NCBI RefSeq assembly: GCF_036173105.1
Contig: NZ_CP108053.1
Location: forward strand, 7,316,001-7,380,000
DNA: 64,000 nt
DNA from: Streptomyces sp. NBC_00287
GTDB taxonomy: Bacteria; Actinomycetota; Actinomycetes; Streptomycetales; Streptomycetaceae
Direction of reading: 5' to 3'
Shown: piece by piece, positions 51,865 to 61,172 of the stretch
How the letters are laid out: each line of letters begins with the position of its first letter
Numbering within the stretch: position 1 is the first letter of the stretch
Notes under the pieces: generated by a model
Database searches by the model: none
What the model saw: only the letters and a program-made list of their open reading frames with translations
What the model was told of the DNA's origin: nothing
Translations under genes and position numbers: made by a program

Positions 51865-53445
51865 ATGCCGACGGACTCGACGAACCCTGTGGTCAGCACC
51901 CCTTACGGGGCTGTACGTGGCAGATATGAGCAGGGAGTCGCCGTGTTCCGCGGCATCCCGTACGCGGCGCCCCCCTTCGGGCCCCGCCGGTTCCGGCCGC
52001 CGCTGCCGCCGGAGCGCTGGGACGGTGTGCGCGACGCCGGCGCCTTCGGGCCCACGGCGCCGAAACCGCCGTACTCCGAAGCCTTCGCGCAGTATTTGTC
52101 CGACCCGGTGGTGGCGGGGGACGACTGTCTCAACCTGAATGTGTGGACGCCCGAGCCCGGCCCCGGTGCGCGGCTGCCGGTCATGGTGTGGCTGCACGGG
52201 GGCGCTCTGACTCGCGGGTCGTCCGCCGTGCCCGTGTACGACGGGCGGCACTTCGCCCGTGACGGGGTCGTGCTGGTGTCGGTCAATTACCGGCTGGGGG
52301 TCGAGGGGTACGGGCTGTTCCCGGACGCGCCCGCCAACCCCGGGCTGCGGGACCAGCTCGCCGCCCTGGAGTGGGTGCGTGCCTCGATCGGGGCCTTCGG
52401 CGGCGACCCCGACCGGATCACCCTGTTCGGGCAGTCCGCCGGAGCCATCAGCGCAGGGGCCCTGCTCGCCGCCCCGCAGGCCCAGGGTCTGGTGCGGCGG
52501 GCGATCCTGCAGAGCGGGCCGCCCGAGGCGTCCGAGCGGGACAAGGTACGCAAGATGGTGCGCCGGATGGCCACCCGGCTGAAGATCCCCGCCACCGCCG
52601 CCGCCTTCGCCGAGGTCGACCGGGAGCTGCTGCTGCGCACCCAGGCCGAGGTCGGCAGGCTCAGCAGCCCGGTGCTCGGCGGGCCCGCCTTCGGGATCGT
52701 CGTCGACGGCGATCTCGTGCCGGGCGATCCGTTGGAGGCGCTGGTCGAGGGCGGCGCGGCGCAGGGCGTCGAGCTGATGACGGGCTGGACCAGTGACGAG
52801 TACCGGCTGTGGCTGGTGCCCGGCGGACTGGTGGAGCGCGTCGACCGGCTCGGCCCGGTCGCGCTGGCCGGAGCCATGGCCCGCTGCCGCTGCGGTCACG
52901 AGGTGCCCCGCGGCTATCGCACCCTGCACCCCGAGTCCGGCACCGCCGAGATCGTCGGCCAGATGGTCACCGACCACCTGCTGCGGATCCCGCTGCACTG
53001 CCTCGCCGACGCCCGCCCTGACACCTCGTACGTGTACGAGTTCGCCTGGCCGTCGGGCCGGCCCGGCCTCGGCGCCTGCCACGCCCTGGAGCTCGGCTTC
53101 GTCTTCGACACCGGCGCTGCCCCCGAGTCCGCGAAACTCGCCGGTGAGGGCGCCCCGGCCGAGCTCTCCGAGGCGATGCACCGCGCCTGGGTGCGGTTCG
53201 CCGAGGACGGGAACCCCGGCTGGCAGCACTGGGACGACACCCACCCGGTGCGCATCTTCGGCGACGGCGAGCCGCACACCGCGTACGGCCCCCGGGACCG
53301 CGAGCTGGCCCTGTGGGCCGCCGATGTCACTCCCGAGGTACCCACACCCGCATCGCCCCCGGCCGACGGTTCGCCCATGCGTGGTACGGAACTGCGGTCA
53401 GTCGTACGACGGCTTCGGCTCCCCGGCGCCGTCCGGCGGCAGTGA
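51865..53445 (+). CDS. Type-B carboxylesterase with extended C-terminus
   Basis: A 526-aa alpha/beta-hydrolase. Conserved landmarks: YGAVRGRYEQGVAVFRGIPY, EDCLNLNV-like DDCLNLNVWTP, HGGALTRGSS oxyanion region, and nucleophile elbow FGQSAGA (Gln replaces the usual Glu). Glu and His of the triad lie in SDEYR and GACHALEL. No signal peptide was seen. It may remove acetyl or ester groups from imported sugars. ATG 51865 is preferred; GTG 51826 is possible. The last 40 residues run 119 bases into the convergent GH127 gene and look unlike the family. Confidence 0.85.
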   Translation: MPTDSTNPVVSTPYGAVRGRYEQGVAVFRGIPYAAPPFGPRRFRPPLPPERWDGVRDAGAFGPTAPKPPYSEAFAQYLSDPVVAGDDCLNLNVWTPEPGPGARLPVMVWLHGGALTRGSSAVPVYDGRHFARDGVVLVSVNYRLGVEGYGLFPDAPANPGLRDQLAALEWVRASIGAFGGDPDRITLFGQSAGAISAGALLAAPQAQGLVRRAILQSGPPEASERDKVRKMVRRMATRLKIPATAAAFAEVDRELLLRTQAEVGRLSSPVLGGPAFGIVVDGDLVPGDPLEALVEGGAAQGVELMTGWTSDEYRLWLVPGGLVERVDRLGPVALAGAMARCRCGHEVPRGYRTLHPESGTAEIVGQMVTDHLLRIPLHCLADARPDTSYVYEFAWPSGRPGLGACHALELGFVFDTGAAPESAKLAGEGAPAELSEAMHRAWVRFAEDGNPGWQHWDDTHPVRIFGDGEPHTAYGPRDRELALWAADVTPEVPTPASPPADGSPMRGTELRSVVRRLRLPGAVRRQ

Positions 53446-55174
53446 CCACGCTCACCCCGCCCAGCAGCCCGGGTTCGTGCCGGACCGACAGTTCGGCGCC
53501 GTCGGGCAGGGTGAGCTCGTCGAAGGGCACGCCCGGCTCCTGGTCCACGCCCTCGAGACAGTGGACCAGCGGGCCGCGCTCGATTGCCAGGCAGCCCCGG
53601 ACGGCGTCCACGCGTGGGTCGGGGCCGGTCAGGCGGGGGCTCAGGTCCAGGTTGACGGTGAGCGTGTCCCCGGGCGTCCAGCGGCGGCGCAGCCGTAGCC
53701 AGCCCGGGTCGTCCCCGGTGGGCGCGTCGCTGTTCGGCGCCGTGGCCGTGAAGCCGGTGCACCAGGACGGGATCCGCACGGACAGCGTCCAGTCCCGTTC
53801 CGGCGCCTCCTCCACCGTGATCTCGATCCGCCCGTCCCAGGGGTACTGGGTCGCCACCCGGACCCGGCCGCCGCCCGCCTCGTAGACGCCGGTCGCGTAC
53901 TGGTGCAGTTGCAGCCCCTGTCCGTCGCCGCTCACCAGGTAGTGGGGGAGCGAGGCCAGCAGGCGCATCACGTTCGGCGGGCAGCAGGCGCAACGGAACC
54001 ACGGGGTGCGGCGGGCCGCCTTGTCGGCCTCGTTCGCCCCTTCGTACTCCTCGCGGACCTGGAGCGGATTGACGTACAGCCAGCTGTCCCCGTCCAGGCC
54101 CACGCCGGACAGGAAGCCGTTGTAGAGGGTGCGTTCGATCAGGTCGGAGTACTTCGCCTCGCCGGTCAGGAGGGCCATCCGCCAGGACCACTGGATCGAG
54201 GCGATGGCCGCGCAGGTCTCGGCGTACGCCCGGTCCGGCGGCAGCTCGTAGGGCTCCCCGAAGGCCTCGCCCTCGTGGCGGGCGCCGACTCCGCCCGTGA
54301 GATACGTCTTGGTGGCCACCATGTGGTCCCACAGCCGTTCGGCCGTCGCGCGCAGCTCCGGGGCACCGGTCTCGGCGGCCAGATCCGCGACGCCCGCCAG
54401 CAGATACAGCTGCCGTACGGCGTGCCCGGCGACCGAGGTCGCCTCGCGCACCGGCGTGTGGTCCTGCCAATAGGCCCGGCCCAGATGGGGGTTGAGGTCG
54501 ACGTTCAGCGCGCCGTGGCCGCGCCGGTCCACGAAGGCGGCGGCCAGCTCCAGCCAGCGGCGCTCGCCGGTCTCCCGGTACAGCTCCACCAGCGCGGTCT
54601 CGATCTCGGGGTGGCCACAGACGCCGTCGGCCCGCTGCGCGAAGACCTCGTGGATGTGTACGGCGAACCGCTCGGCCACATCGAGGAGTTGACGGTTCCC
54701 GGTGGTGCGGTGGAGGGCGATGGCCGCCTGGATCAGATGGCCCGCGCAGTACAGCTCGTGGCCCCAACCGAGCTCCTGCCAGCGCCGGTCCGGGCGGACG
54801 ACCTGGTAGTAGGTCTGAAGGTAGCCGTCCGGGTCCTGGGCGGACGCGAGCAGCGCGGTCAACTCCTCGATGTGCGCCATAAGTTGGCCATCGCCCGGCT
54901 CTTCCGCGAGCTGCCAGGACGCCGCCTCCAGCCACTTGTGCACATCCGAGTCCTGGAAGGGGAAGTCCCCGGCGAACTCTCCCGAACCGGCCGCGGCCGC
55001 CCGGAGGTTGGCGAGGTTCCCGGCCCTCTCCAGCTGTGCCGGCCCCCGCGGGATGCTCACCTCCGAGTTGGTCCGGCGGCGGGTGGCCCAGAAGCCGTCG
55101 GTGATACGGGCCGCCGTGGCCGGGCGCAGGGCGGTGTGCGCGCGGTCGGTGAGTCGGATCGGGCCGCTGCGCAT
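53327..55174 (-). CDS. GH127 beta-L-arabinofuranosidase
   Basis: A 615-aa cytoplasmic enzyme. By analogy with Bifidobacterium HypBA1, the general acid/base is E303 (GEAFGE), zinc ligands are E319, C321, C397 and C398, and the nucleophile is C397 in the FRCACCPPN motif. All are present, at nearly the same spacing. It removes beta-L-arabinofuranose from plant glycans. Two beta-domains follow the alpha/alpha barrel. The ATG at 55174 has GGAGCG upstream. An operator AGTAAGCGGTT (55216-55226, minus) lies 42 bases before it. Confidence 0.93.
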   Translation of the reverse strand: MRSGPIRLTDRAHTALRPATAARITDGFWATRRRTNSEVSIPRGPAQLERAGNLANLRAAAAGSGEFAGDFPFQDSDVHKWLEAASWQLAEEPGDGQLMAHIEELTALLASAQDPDGYLQTYYQVVRPDRRWQELGWGHELYCAGHLIQAAIALHRTTGNRQLLDVAERFAVHIHEVFAQRADGVCGHPEIETALVELYRETGERRWLELAAAFVDRRGHGALNVDLNPHLGRAYWQDHTPVREATSVAGHAVRQLYLLAGVADLAAETGAPELRATAERLWDHMVATKTYLTGGVGARHEGEAFGEPYELPPDRAYAETCAAIASIQWSWRMALLTGEAKYSDLIERTLYNGFLSGVGLDGDSWLYVNPLQVREEYEGANEADKAARRTPWFRCACCPPNVMRLLASLPHYLVSGDGQGLQLHQYATGVYEAGGGRVRVATQYPWDGRIEITVEEAPERDWTLSVRIPSWCTGFTATAPNSDAPTGDDPGWLRLRRRWTPGDTLTVNLDLSPRLTGPDPRVDAVRGCLAIERGPLVHCLEGVDQEPGVPFDELTLPDGAELSVRHEPGLLGGVSVVTAAGRRRGAEAVVRLTAVPYHAWANRRPGAMRVWVPRE

Positions 55175-55211
55175 GCTGGACGCTCCAAGCCTTGGCGGGG
55201 AAGCCTTGGTT

Positions 55212-55227
55212 GAGAAACCGCTTACTG
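55212..55227. promoter_or_regulatory. LacI-type operator before the GH127 gene
   Basis: GAGAAACCGCTTACTG; on the minus strand it contains AGTAAGCGGTT, identical in 11 bases with the site before the sugar importer at 39225. It lies between the LacI gene and GH127. Confidence 0.55.
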
Positions 55228-55271
55228 ACCCCGTGAGCATAGGAAAGGGACGCCGCCGGGACAAGATCCGC

Positions 55272-56324
55272 TCAGGACACCGGTGCCACCGAGTTCCGGA
55301 CCACCACATGCGTGCCCAGCAGCAGATGCTCGTCCGGGCTCTCCGGCGTCCGGCCCAGCACGGTGCGCACGGCGAGGCGGCCCAGCTCCTCGTAGGGGAC
55401 GTGGACCGTGGTCAGCGCGGGGTGCAGATCGCGGGCGAAGGGAATGTCGTCGTAGCCGGCGAGTGAGATGTCGCCGGGCACGGCCAGGCCCGCCTCGTGC
55501 AGCGCGGTGAGCGCGCCCGCGGCGACCATGTCGGTGGCGGCGACCACCGCGGTGAACTCCAGTCCCTCCTTGAGGGCTTGGCGCATCAGCCGGTGGCCCG
55601 AGTCCCGGGTGAAGTTGCCGTGCAGCAGTAGCGCCGGGTCGGGTTCCAGACCGCGGGCGCGATGGGCGGCGAGATAACCCCGCTCGCGGCCCTGTGCCGT
55701 GGAGTGGTCCGGCTTGCCGCCGAGGAACAGCACCCGGCGGTGGCCCTGGGTGAGGACATGGGCGACCAGGGCATAGGCGCCGCCCTCGTTGTCGTACTCG
55801 ATGACCGTCACCGGCGCGCCCGGGCCGAGCGGCGGGCGGCCGCACAGCACCAGCCGGGACCCCGCCGAGGCCAGCGAGTCGGCCATCCTGCGGGTGCGTT
55901 CGCGGTACTCGGGGGTGTCCGCGGAACCGCCGACCAGGATCACGGCGGCGGCCCGCTGGGCGCGCATCATCTCCACGAACTCCAGCTCGTGCCGGACGTC
56001 GCCCTCGGTGCTGCACACCAGGCACAGATGGCCGAACCGGGTCGCCTCCCGCTCCACGCCGTGCGCCATGTGCGCGAACGACGGTCCGGTGATGTCCTCC
56101 AGTACGAACGCCAGCGTGGGCGTGCCCACCCCGGCGATCGCCTTGGCGCGCGCGTCGGCGACGTAGTCCAGCTCGCGCACCACCCGCATCACGCGCGTAC
56201 GGGTCGCCGAACTCACCGGGTACACCCCGCCGAGCACCCGGGACACCGTCGACGCGGACACCCCCGCCCGGGAAGCGACGTCCCGGATGGTGCTGCGGCC
56301 CGCGTCCTCGCTCTTCCTTGTCAT
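55272..56324 (-). CDS. LacI-family transcriptional regulator
   Basis: A 350-aa LacI protein. HTH: TIRDVASRAGVSASTVSRVL, hinge GGVYPVSSATRTRVMRVVRE. It resembles the LacI protein at 39496 along its whole length, with the common end GTHVVVRNSV. It precedes GH127 on the same strand, with 97 bases between them. The ATG is 6 bases after GGGGCAGGG. A palindrome AACCGGTT at 56370 identical to those before the second importer suggests it controls both itself and that importer. Confidence 0.91.
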   Translation of the reverse strand: MTRKSEDAGRSTIRDVASRAGVSASTVSRVLGGVYPVSSATRTRVMRVVRELDYVADARAKAIAGVGTPTLAFVLEDITGPSFAHMAHGVEREATRFGHLCLVCSTEGDVRHELEFVEMMRAQRAAAVILVGGSADTPEYRERTRRMADSLASAGSRLVLCGRPPLGPGAPVTVIEYDNEGGAYALVAHVLTQGHRRVLFLGGKPDHSTAQGRERGYLAAHRARGLEPDPALLLHGNFTRDSGHRLMRQALKEGLEFTAVVAATDMVAAGALTALHEAGLAVPGDISLAGYDDIPFARDLHPALTTVHVPYEELGRLAVRTVLGRTPESPDEHLLLGTHVVVRNSVAPVS

Positions 56325-56367
56325 CCCTGCCCCCACTCACCCCAGGGGAACTGCGGCAACACCGATG

Positions 56368-56379
56368 GCAACCGGTTCC
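56368..56379. promoter_or_regulatory. LacI-type operator before the LacI gene
   Basis: GCAACCGGTTCC with the perfect core AACCGGTT, 44 bases before the LacI start. The reverse complements of the two importer sites read GCAACCGGTTTC, a match in 11 of 12 positions. Confidence 0.62.
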
Positions 56380-56417
56380 CGGTGGGCGGAGGCTAGCAGT
56401 GCGGCCGGGCGGGTGGT

Positions 56418-57329
56418 CTAGGAAGTCCGCAAGGCACCCGAGATCCCCGAGATCGCCTCCGGCCCCACCCGGCAGCACCCCCCGATCAGCCGCGCCCCGG
56501 CGTCCCGCCAGGTACGCACCTGGGCCGGCGCGAAGCTGGACTGCCCGTGCCAGGCACGCGCCTGCGCGTCCCAGGCCTCCCCGCTGTTCGGGTACACCAC
56601 CACCGGCTTGCCGGTGACCCGCGCCGCCGTCTCGATCGCCGCGTCCACATCCTCGGGCGCGCAGCAGTTCACGCCGACCGCGATCACCTCGTCCGCGTCG
56701 GCGGCGAGCGCGAACGCCTCCTGAAGCGGCTGGCCCGCGCGGGTCCGGTCGCCGGCCACGGAGTACGACAGCCAGGCCGGGACGCCCAGTCCGCGCACCG
56801 CCCGCAGCAGCGCCCGCGCCTCGTCGGCGTCCGGGACGGTCTCCAGGGCCAGGACATCGGGGCCCGCGGCGGCCAGCACCTCGAGCCGGGGCCGGTGGAA
56901 GCGCTCGAGTTCGTCGACGCTCAGCCCGTAGCGGCCGCGGTACTCGGAGCCGTCGGCGAGCATCGCGCCGTACGGGCCGACGGACGCCGCCACCCACAGC
57001 GGCCGATCCGTCTTCGCGCGCCGCGCGGCTTCCCGGGCCAGTTCCACGCTCAGCGCGAGCAGCTCGGCCGCCCGCTCCCGTCCGATCCCGCGTCCCGCGA
57101 AGCCCTCGAAGGTGGCCTGGTAGCTGGAGGTGATCGCCACGTCCGCGCCGGCCTCGAAGTAGGCGAGGTGCGCCTCGGTGATCGCCTCGGGCCGCTCGGC
57201 GAGCAGCCGGGCCGACCACAGCTCGTCGCTGAGATCGTGCCCGGCGGACTCCAGCTGGTTGGACATCCCGCCGTCGAGGACGACGGGACCGGCTGCGAGG
57301 GCTTGGGCGAGGGTGGTGTCGCTGGTCAT
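56418..57329 (-). CDS. mmuM: Homocysteine S-methyltransferase
   Basis: A 303-aa zinc-dependent methyltransferase. Motifs: VLDGGMSNQLESAGHDL at the start, AVGVNCCAPEDV and IGGCCRVGPEAISG; the first and last cysteines bind zinc. It transfers a methyl group from S-methylmethionine to homocysteine to make methionine. Length is that of MmuM. It is unconnected with its neighbours by function, except by sulfur metabolism far upstream. Confidence 0.9.
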   Translation of the reverse strand: MTSDTTLAQALAAGPVVLDGGMSNQLESAGHDLSDELWSARLLAERPEAITEAHLAYFEAGADVAITSSYQATFEGFAGRGIGRERAAELLALSVELAREAARRAKTDRPLWVAASVGPYGAMLADGSEYRGRYGLSVDELERFHRPRLEVLAAAGPDVLALETVPDADEARALLRAVRGLGVPAWLSYSVAGDRTRAGQPLQEAFALAADADEVIAVGVNCCAPEDVDAAIETAARVTGKPVVVYPNSGEAWDAQARAWHGQSSFAPAQVRTWRDAGARLIGGCCRVGPEAISGISGALRTS

Positions 57330-57404
57330 GTCATGACGCTAGTCGAACAGTGGTCGAGCGGCCGGTTGTGTCCATTAGGTGGGCAAGGTGCCCATCATGT
57401 GGGA

Positions 57405-58976
57405 TCAGGTGCCGGTGATCGCCTTGAGGGCTTCGCTCAGGACGGAATCGCCGGGCGGGCCGTCGTGCCAGCGGGCGGCGACATGGCCGTCGGGGCGGAC
57501 GAGCAGCGCTCCGTGCGGGCCGAGCTCGCAGACCGCGGTGTGCTCCTCGGGCAGGGTCTCGATGTGCAGCGGCCAGGGTCCGGTGGTGTGCCGTTCCCAG
57601 GCGGCGGGGTCGGGGGTGAGCAGGGTGAACCACTCGCCGAGGATGTCGAGCGTGGAGTGGTCCGGGGCCAGCCACAGATGCGGCATACGGTGGCCGGGCC
57701 GCGTGCTGGGGACGTAGTCCGTGCCCGGCTCCGACGGCTCGTGCGGTGCGGCGCCGTCGGTGAGCACCGCGTCGGAGTCGTAGGCGTTGCCGAGCACGAG
57801 CCCGAGTTGCGCGAAGTACCGTTCCGACCACGGCAGTTCGATCTGCTCGGAGGCCGCCGCACCGGACTGGAGCTGTTCACGGCGCCGCGCCTGTACCTGG
57901 AACAGCAGCTCGGCGTTTGCCACGGCCTGGCCGAGCGTCCGGTGGGCCACGGGGTGCCGTTCCTTCTCGTAGCTGTCCAGCAGGCTCGGCGCGGCCCACC
58001 CCTGGAGGACGCCCGCGAGCTTCCAGCAGAGGTTGTGCACATCGGCGATCCCGGCGTTCATACCGAGGCCGCCGGTGACGGGGACCGCGTGTGCCGCGTC
58101 GCCGGTCAGCAGGATCCGGCCGTGGCCGAAGCGTTCGGCGACGAGAGCCTTCATCTCCCAGTGCTGTACCCGCAGTACATGCAGCGGTAGGTCGGGTCCG
58201 GTGCCGAGGGTGCGGGAGAGGAAGTCGGGCCAGTCGGCGTGTTCAGCGCCCTCGGGGGTGGGCCCGAGCCAGGCCCAGCCGCCTTCGGGGTAGAGCGGGA
58301 TGAAGGATCCGTACGACAGGAAGTAGACCCCGGCCGGCTGCCGCGCGCACCAGTGGTCGAGGTCCGCGTCGAACACCACGGTGGTGATGTCGGCGATCTT
58401 CCCGGGTCCCGCGGTGCCGATTCCCAGCAGGCCGCGGACGGTGGAGTTCGCGCCGTCGGCGGCGAGCAGATATCGGGCACGCACGCGCGTACGCCGGTCC
58501 TGCTCGCGGTCGTCGAGCAGGGCCACGACGCCGTCGGCCTCCTCGGTCAGGTCGACGAGTTCGGTCCCGAACCGCACCGGTGCCTTCGCCGCGGCCAGCA
58601 AGTGGGGTTCGAGCCGGTCCTGCGAGGTGACCACGCCGAGCGCCGGGCTCTCGGGCACCGGCGAATTGACCCCGACCCATTTCGCCAGGGCGAAGTCAGG
58701 GCTGAGCAGGGTCTCCCGGAAGCGGATGGTGCCGAACTCCGGGGCGAAACCGGCGCCGGTGATCTTCTCGTCCAGCGCGAGTCCGCGGAAGATCTCCATC
58801 GACCGCACATTGACCAGCCGGGACCGGGGGAAGGGCGACAGCTCGGGATGCCTCTCGACCACCAGGACCCGTATGCCCCAACGCTCCAGTAACGCACGGG
58901 CGGTGAGCCCGACGGGCCCACCGCCTACGATCAACACCTCGACCTCGTCGTCCACGACGACGTTCTGATCCGTCAT
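57405..58976 (-). CDS. FAD-dependent aromatic hydroxylase-type monooxygenase
   Basis: A 523-aa group A flavoprotein monooxygenase. The FAD motif is VEVLIVGGGPVGLTARALLE; the DG-like motif is LLAADGANSTVRGLLGI; the third motif is ILLTGDAAHAVPVTGGLGMN. The C-terminal thioredoxin-like part (about 410-523) is as in PgaE or phenol hydroxylases. It may hydroxylate an aromatic or polyketide substrate; no secondary-metabolite genes lie near. The start ATG 58976 has GGAAGA upstream. Confidence 0.88.
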   Translation of the reverse strand: MTDQNVVVDDEVEVLIVGGGPVGLTARALLERWGIRVLVVERHPELSPFPRSRLVNVRSMEIFRGLALDEKITGAGFAPEFGTIRFRETLLSPDFALAKWVGVNSPVPESPALGVVTSQDRLEPHLLAAAKAPVRFGTELVDLTEEADGVVALLDDREQDRRTRVRARYLLAADGANSTVRGLLGIGTAGPGKIADITTVVFDADLDHWCARQPAGVYFLSYGSFIPLYPEGGWAWLGPTPEGAEHADWPDFLSRTLGTGPDLPLHVLRVQHWEMKALVAERFGHGRILLTGDAAHAVPVTGGLGMNAGIADVHNLCWKLAGVLQGWAAPSLLDSYEKERHPVAHRTLGQAVANAELLFQVQARRREQLQSGAAASEQIELPWSERYFAQLGLVLGNAYDSDAVLTDGAAPHEPSEPGTDYVPSTRPGHRMPHLWLAPDHSTLDILGEWFTLLTPDPAAWERHTTGPWPLHIETLPEEHTAVCELGPHGALLVRPDGHVAARWHDGPPGDSVLSEALKAITGT

Positions 58977-59027
58977 GCGATCAATCTTCCGCACCCAACG
59001 TGCGCTGCCGCAATGGTCCGTTCGGGA

Positions 59028-61118
59028 CTATGCCGCGTGCCGGCCGCCCCGGCGCCGCCGCCCGTCGCCCCGGGTCGCCGGCACCATCAGCCCGCCCAGC
59101 AGCCCGAGCCCCAGCGCGTACGGCCACCAGCCGAAGGCCTCGCTCTCGGCGCTCGCGGTGCGGGTATCGGCGGGGGCGGCACCGGCCGCCGTGCGCGGGG
59201 CGACGCTCGGGGAGGGGCTGGTGGCGGTGGACGCGGTCAGGACGACGTCGTTGCCGTCGCCGCCGCGGTAGCTGATCCGGTACGTGGTGTCGGCGAGCTT
59301 CACCCGGGCGCCCTCCTTGAGGCCCTTGAACGCGCCCGTCGTCCTGGCCCGGCCCGTGTGCGAGAGTACGGTGATCTCGCGCGCTGCCGGTCCGGTCGCG
59401 GCGGACGCCAGGTCGAGATCACCGGCCAGCCGAACCGCGCCGGTCACCTTCAACGGCCGCTTGCCCAGAACCAGTTGGCCCCCAGCGCCCTGTGTGTAGT
59501 CACCCGCGACGGTCAAACCCCCGGCGACCACACCCTCGTTGGTCACCGCTCCCTTCACCGTGCCCTTGCCGCTCAGCGTGTTCGTCACCCGCAGCCCTGC
59601 CGTCCCCGCGTCGAGCCGTGCCGTCGACGAGGTGAGCCGGACGGCCCTGCTCTGAGCAAGGGTTGCCCCCGATCGCAGCGCCAGCGTGCCCTTCTTGACG
59701 GTCGTCCGGCCGGTGTACGTCACCGCCGTGCCCGTCAGCGTCGTCGTCGCGGACCCGGACTGGGTGAGCGACCCGCTGCCGCTGATCCGGGACAGGGAGA
59801 GGGACTTGCTGGTGTTGTTCAGCACCAGCGAGCCGTTGTTCACGACCTTGTAGAGGGCGCCCCGCGTGTACAGCCCGCCGTCGCCGCCCGTCTTGCCGCT
59901 GCCCAGGCGCAGCACCGCGCCCTTCTCGACCGTCGTCGAGCCGTCGTAGTACTGGACCGCGGCGAAGGTGACGTCGTTGCCCTTCGTGCCCTTGATCACG
60001 ATGTCGCCGGCGCCGGGCGTGGACAGCGTGTCGTGGAACCGGCCGCCGCCGATGGGCGCGCCCAGCGTCACAGGCCCGTTGTAGTTGAACGTCAGCAGCG
60101 AACGGGACCGTGCCGCGAGGAGGTTGATGTAGACCGTCTCGGCCGTGCCCGGCATGAAGATCTTGTTCGTCGTTCCGTCGCCCCACTGGACGTTGGCGCC
60201 CTTGATGTTGGTGCCCCGCTTGTTGATGTTCTTGCGCGCGGGTGTCCAGTTGAGGGCGGGGTCGCTGAGCGAGGGGTCGGTGTCGCCGCCCTGGTTCGAC
60301 CAGCTGTACTGGCCGGTGAGGATCACCTTGCTGCCGGGCCGGGACTGGACGTTGATGTCGCTGCCGTACTCCCGCTGGTAGAAGTCCATGCCCATGGTGA
60401 CGGTCTGCCCTAGCGGGGTGTCCACGGTCCAGGTGCCCTGGTTGAGGACCTTGCGGACGCTTGGCAGTGAGGTCGCGAACTCGGGGCGCCCGGCGTTGAC
60501 CTGGGTGCCGTTGTCGATCACCCCGGAGAAGGCATGGGCGCCAGACAGGTCCCAGGTGCCCCACAGGAAGCGCGGCTGGGTGATCAGGCCCGAGCCGCTG
60601 ATCGTGCCGAGGTTGTAGGCGCTCTTCAGGGACAGCCTGAGGGTGCCGTCGACCCGGATGTTGTCCTGGTTGAGCCGGAACGCCGGTGTGTTGTAGGGGA
60701 AATGGCCGATCAGGCCGGTCGTGCCGCCGTTGCCGTACTGGAGCGTGGCGCCGCGCTCGACCGTGACCGCGGGTGGGTCGGGGTCGGTCGTGGTGACATA
60801 CGGATGGTTGCCGCCCTGGGTGGTCACCCGTTGCCGCTGCCGGGACTCGGGCAGGGTGAAGTCGCTGTCCTTGGTGAGGACCAGGGTGCCGGTGCCGCGC
60901 ACGGTGAGGGTGCCCTCGCCGCGGAAGACTCCGTCGTAGGTCGTCGTGCCCGGCGGCACGGTGACGGCGGTGTCCCCGGCGAGGGTCACGTCCCGGTCGG
61001 CGAGCACATCGGCGGTGGCGTCACGCGGGCCGTCCGCGGCGGACGACGGGGGCGTGGCGACGATGAGGGCGGCTAGGGCACCGACGGCCGCGGCTGTCTT
61101 GTGGGTATGGCTGCGCAC
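59028..61118 (-). CDS. Secreted beta-helix protein with autotransporter-like repeats and C-terminal membrane anchor
   Basis: A 696-aa exported protein. The signal is VGALAALIVATPPSSA. Residues 40-610 are Gly/Thr-rich short repeats of the type seen in passenger domains of autotransporters (YDGVFRGEGTLTVRGTGTLV; TTVEKGAVLRLGSGKTGGDG; TTVKKGTLALRSGATLAQSR). After a Pro/Ala linker, a hydrophobic helix (WWPYALGLGLLGGLMV) and an Arg tail anchor it in the membrane. There is no outer-membrane barrel and no LPXTG. Possibly a surface adhesin or polysaccharide-binding protein (inference). Confidence 0.82.
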   Translation of the reverse strand: MRSHTHKTAAAVGALAALIVATPPSSAADGPRDATADVLADRDVTLAGDTAVTVPPGTTTYDGVFRGEGTLTVRGTGTLVLTKDSDFTLPESRQRQRVTTQGGNHPYVTTTDPDPPAVTVERGATLQYGNGGTTGLIGHFPYNTPAFRLNQDNIRVDGTLRLSLKSAYNLGTISGSGLITQPRFLWGTWDLSGAHAFSGVIDNGTQVNAGRPEFATSLPSVRKVLNQGTWTVDTPLGQTVTMGMDFYQREYGSDINVQSRPGSKVILTGQYSWSNQGGDTDPSLSDPALNWTPARKNINKRGTNIKGANVQWGDGTTNKIFMPGTAETVYINLLAARSRSLLTFNYNGPVTLGAPIGGGRFHDTLSTPGAGDIVIKGTKGNDVTFAAVQYYDGSTTVEKGAVLRLGSGKTGGDGGLYTRGALYKVVNNGSLVLNNTSKSLSLSRISGSGSLTQSGSATTTLTGTAVTYTGRTTVKKGTLALRSGATLAQSRAVRLTSSTARLDAGTAGLRVTNTLSGKGTVKGAVTNEGVVAGGLTVAGDYTQGAGGQLVLGKRPLKVTGAVRLAGDLDLASAATGPAAREITVLSHTGRARTTGAFKGLKEGARVKLADTTYRISYRGGDGNDVVLTASTATSPSPSVAPRTAAGAAPADTRTASAESEAFGWWPYALGLGLLGGLMVPATRGDGRRRRGGRHAA

Positions 61119-61172
61119 GCCTTGGGGACGTATGGGGGCGGGGGCCGATAACAGAAAACCGGCCCGCGATTG

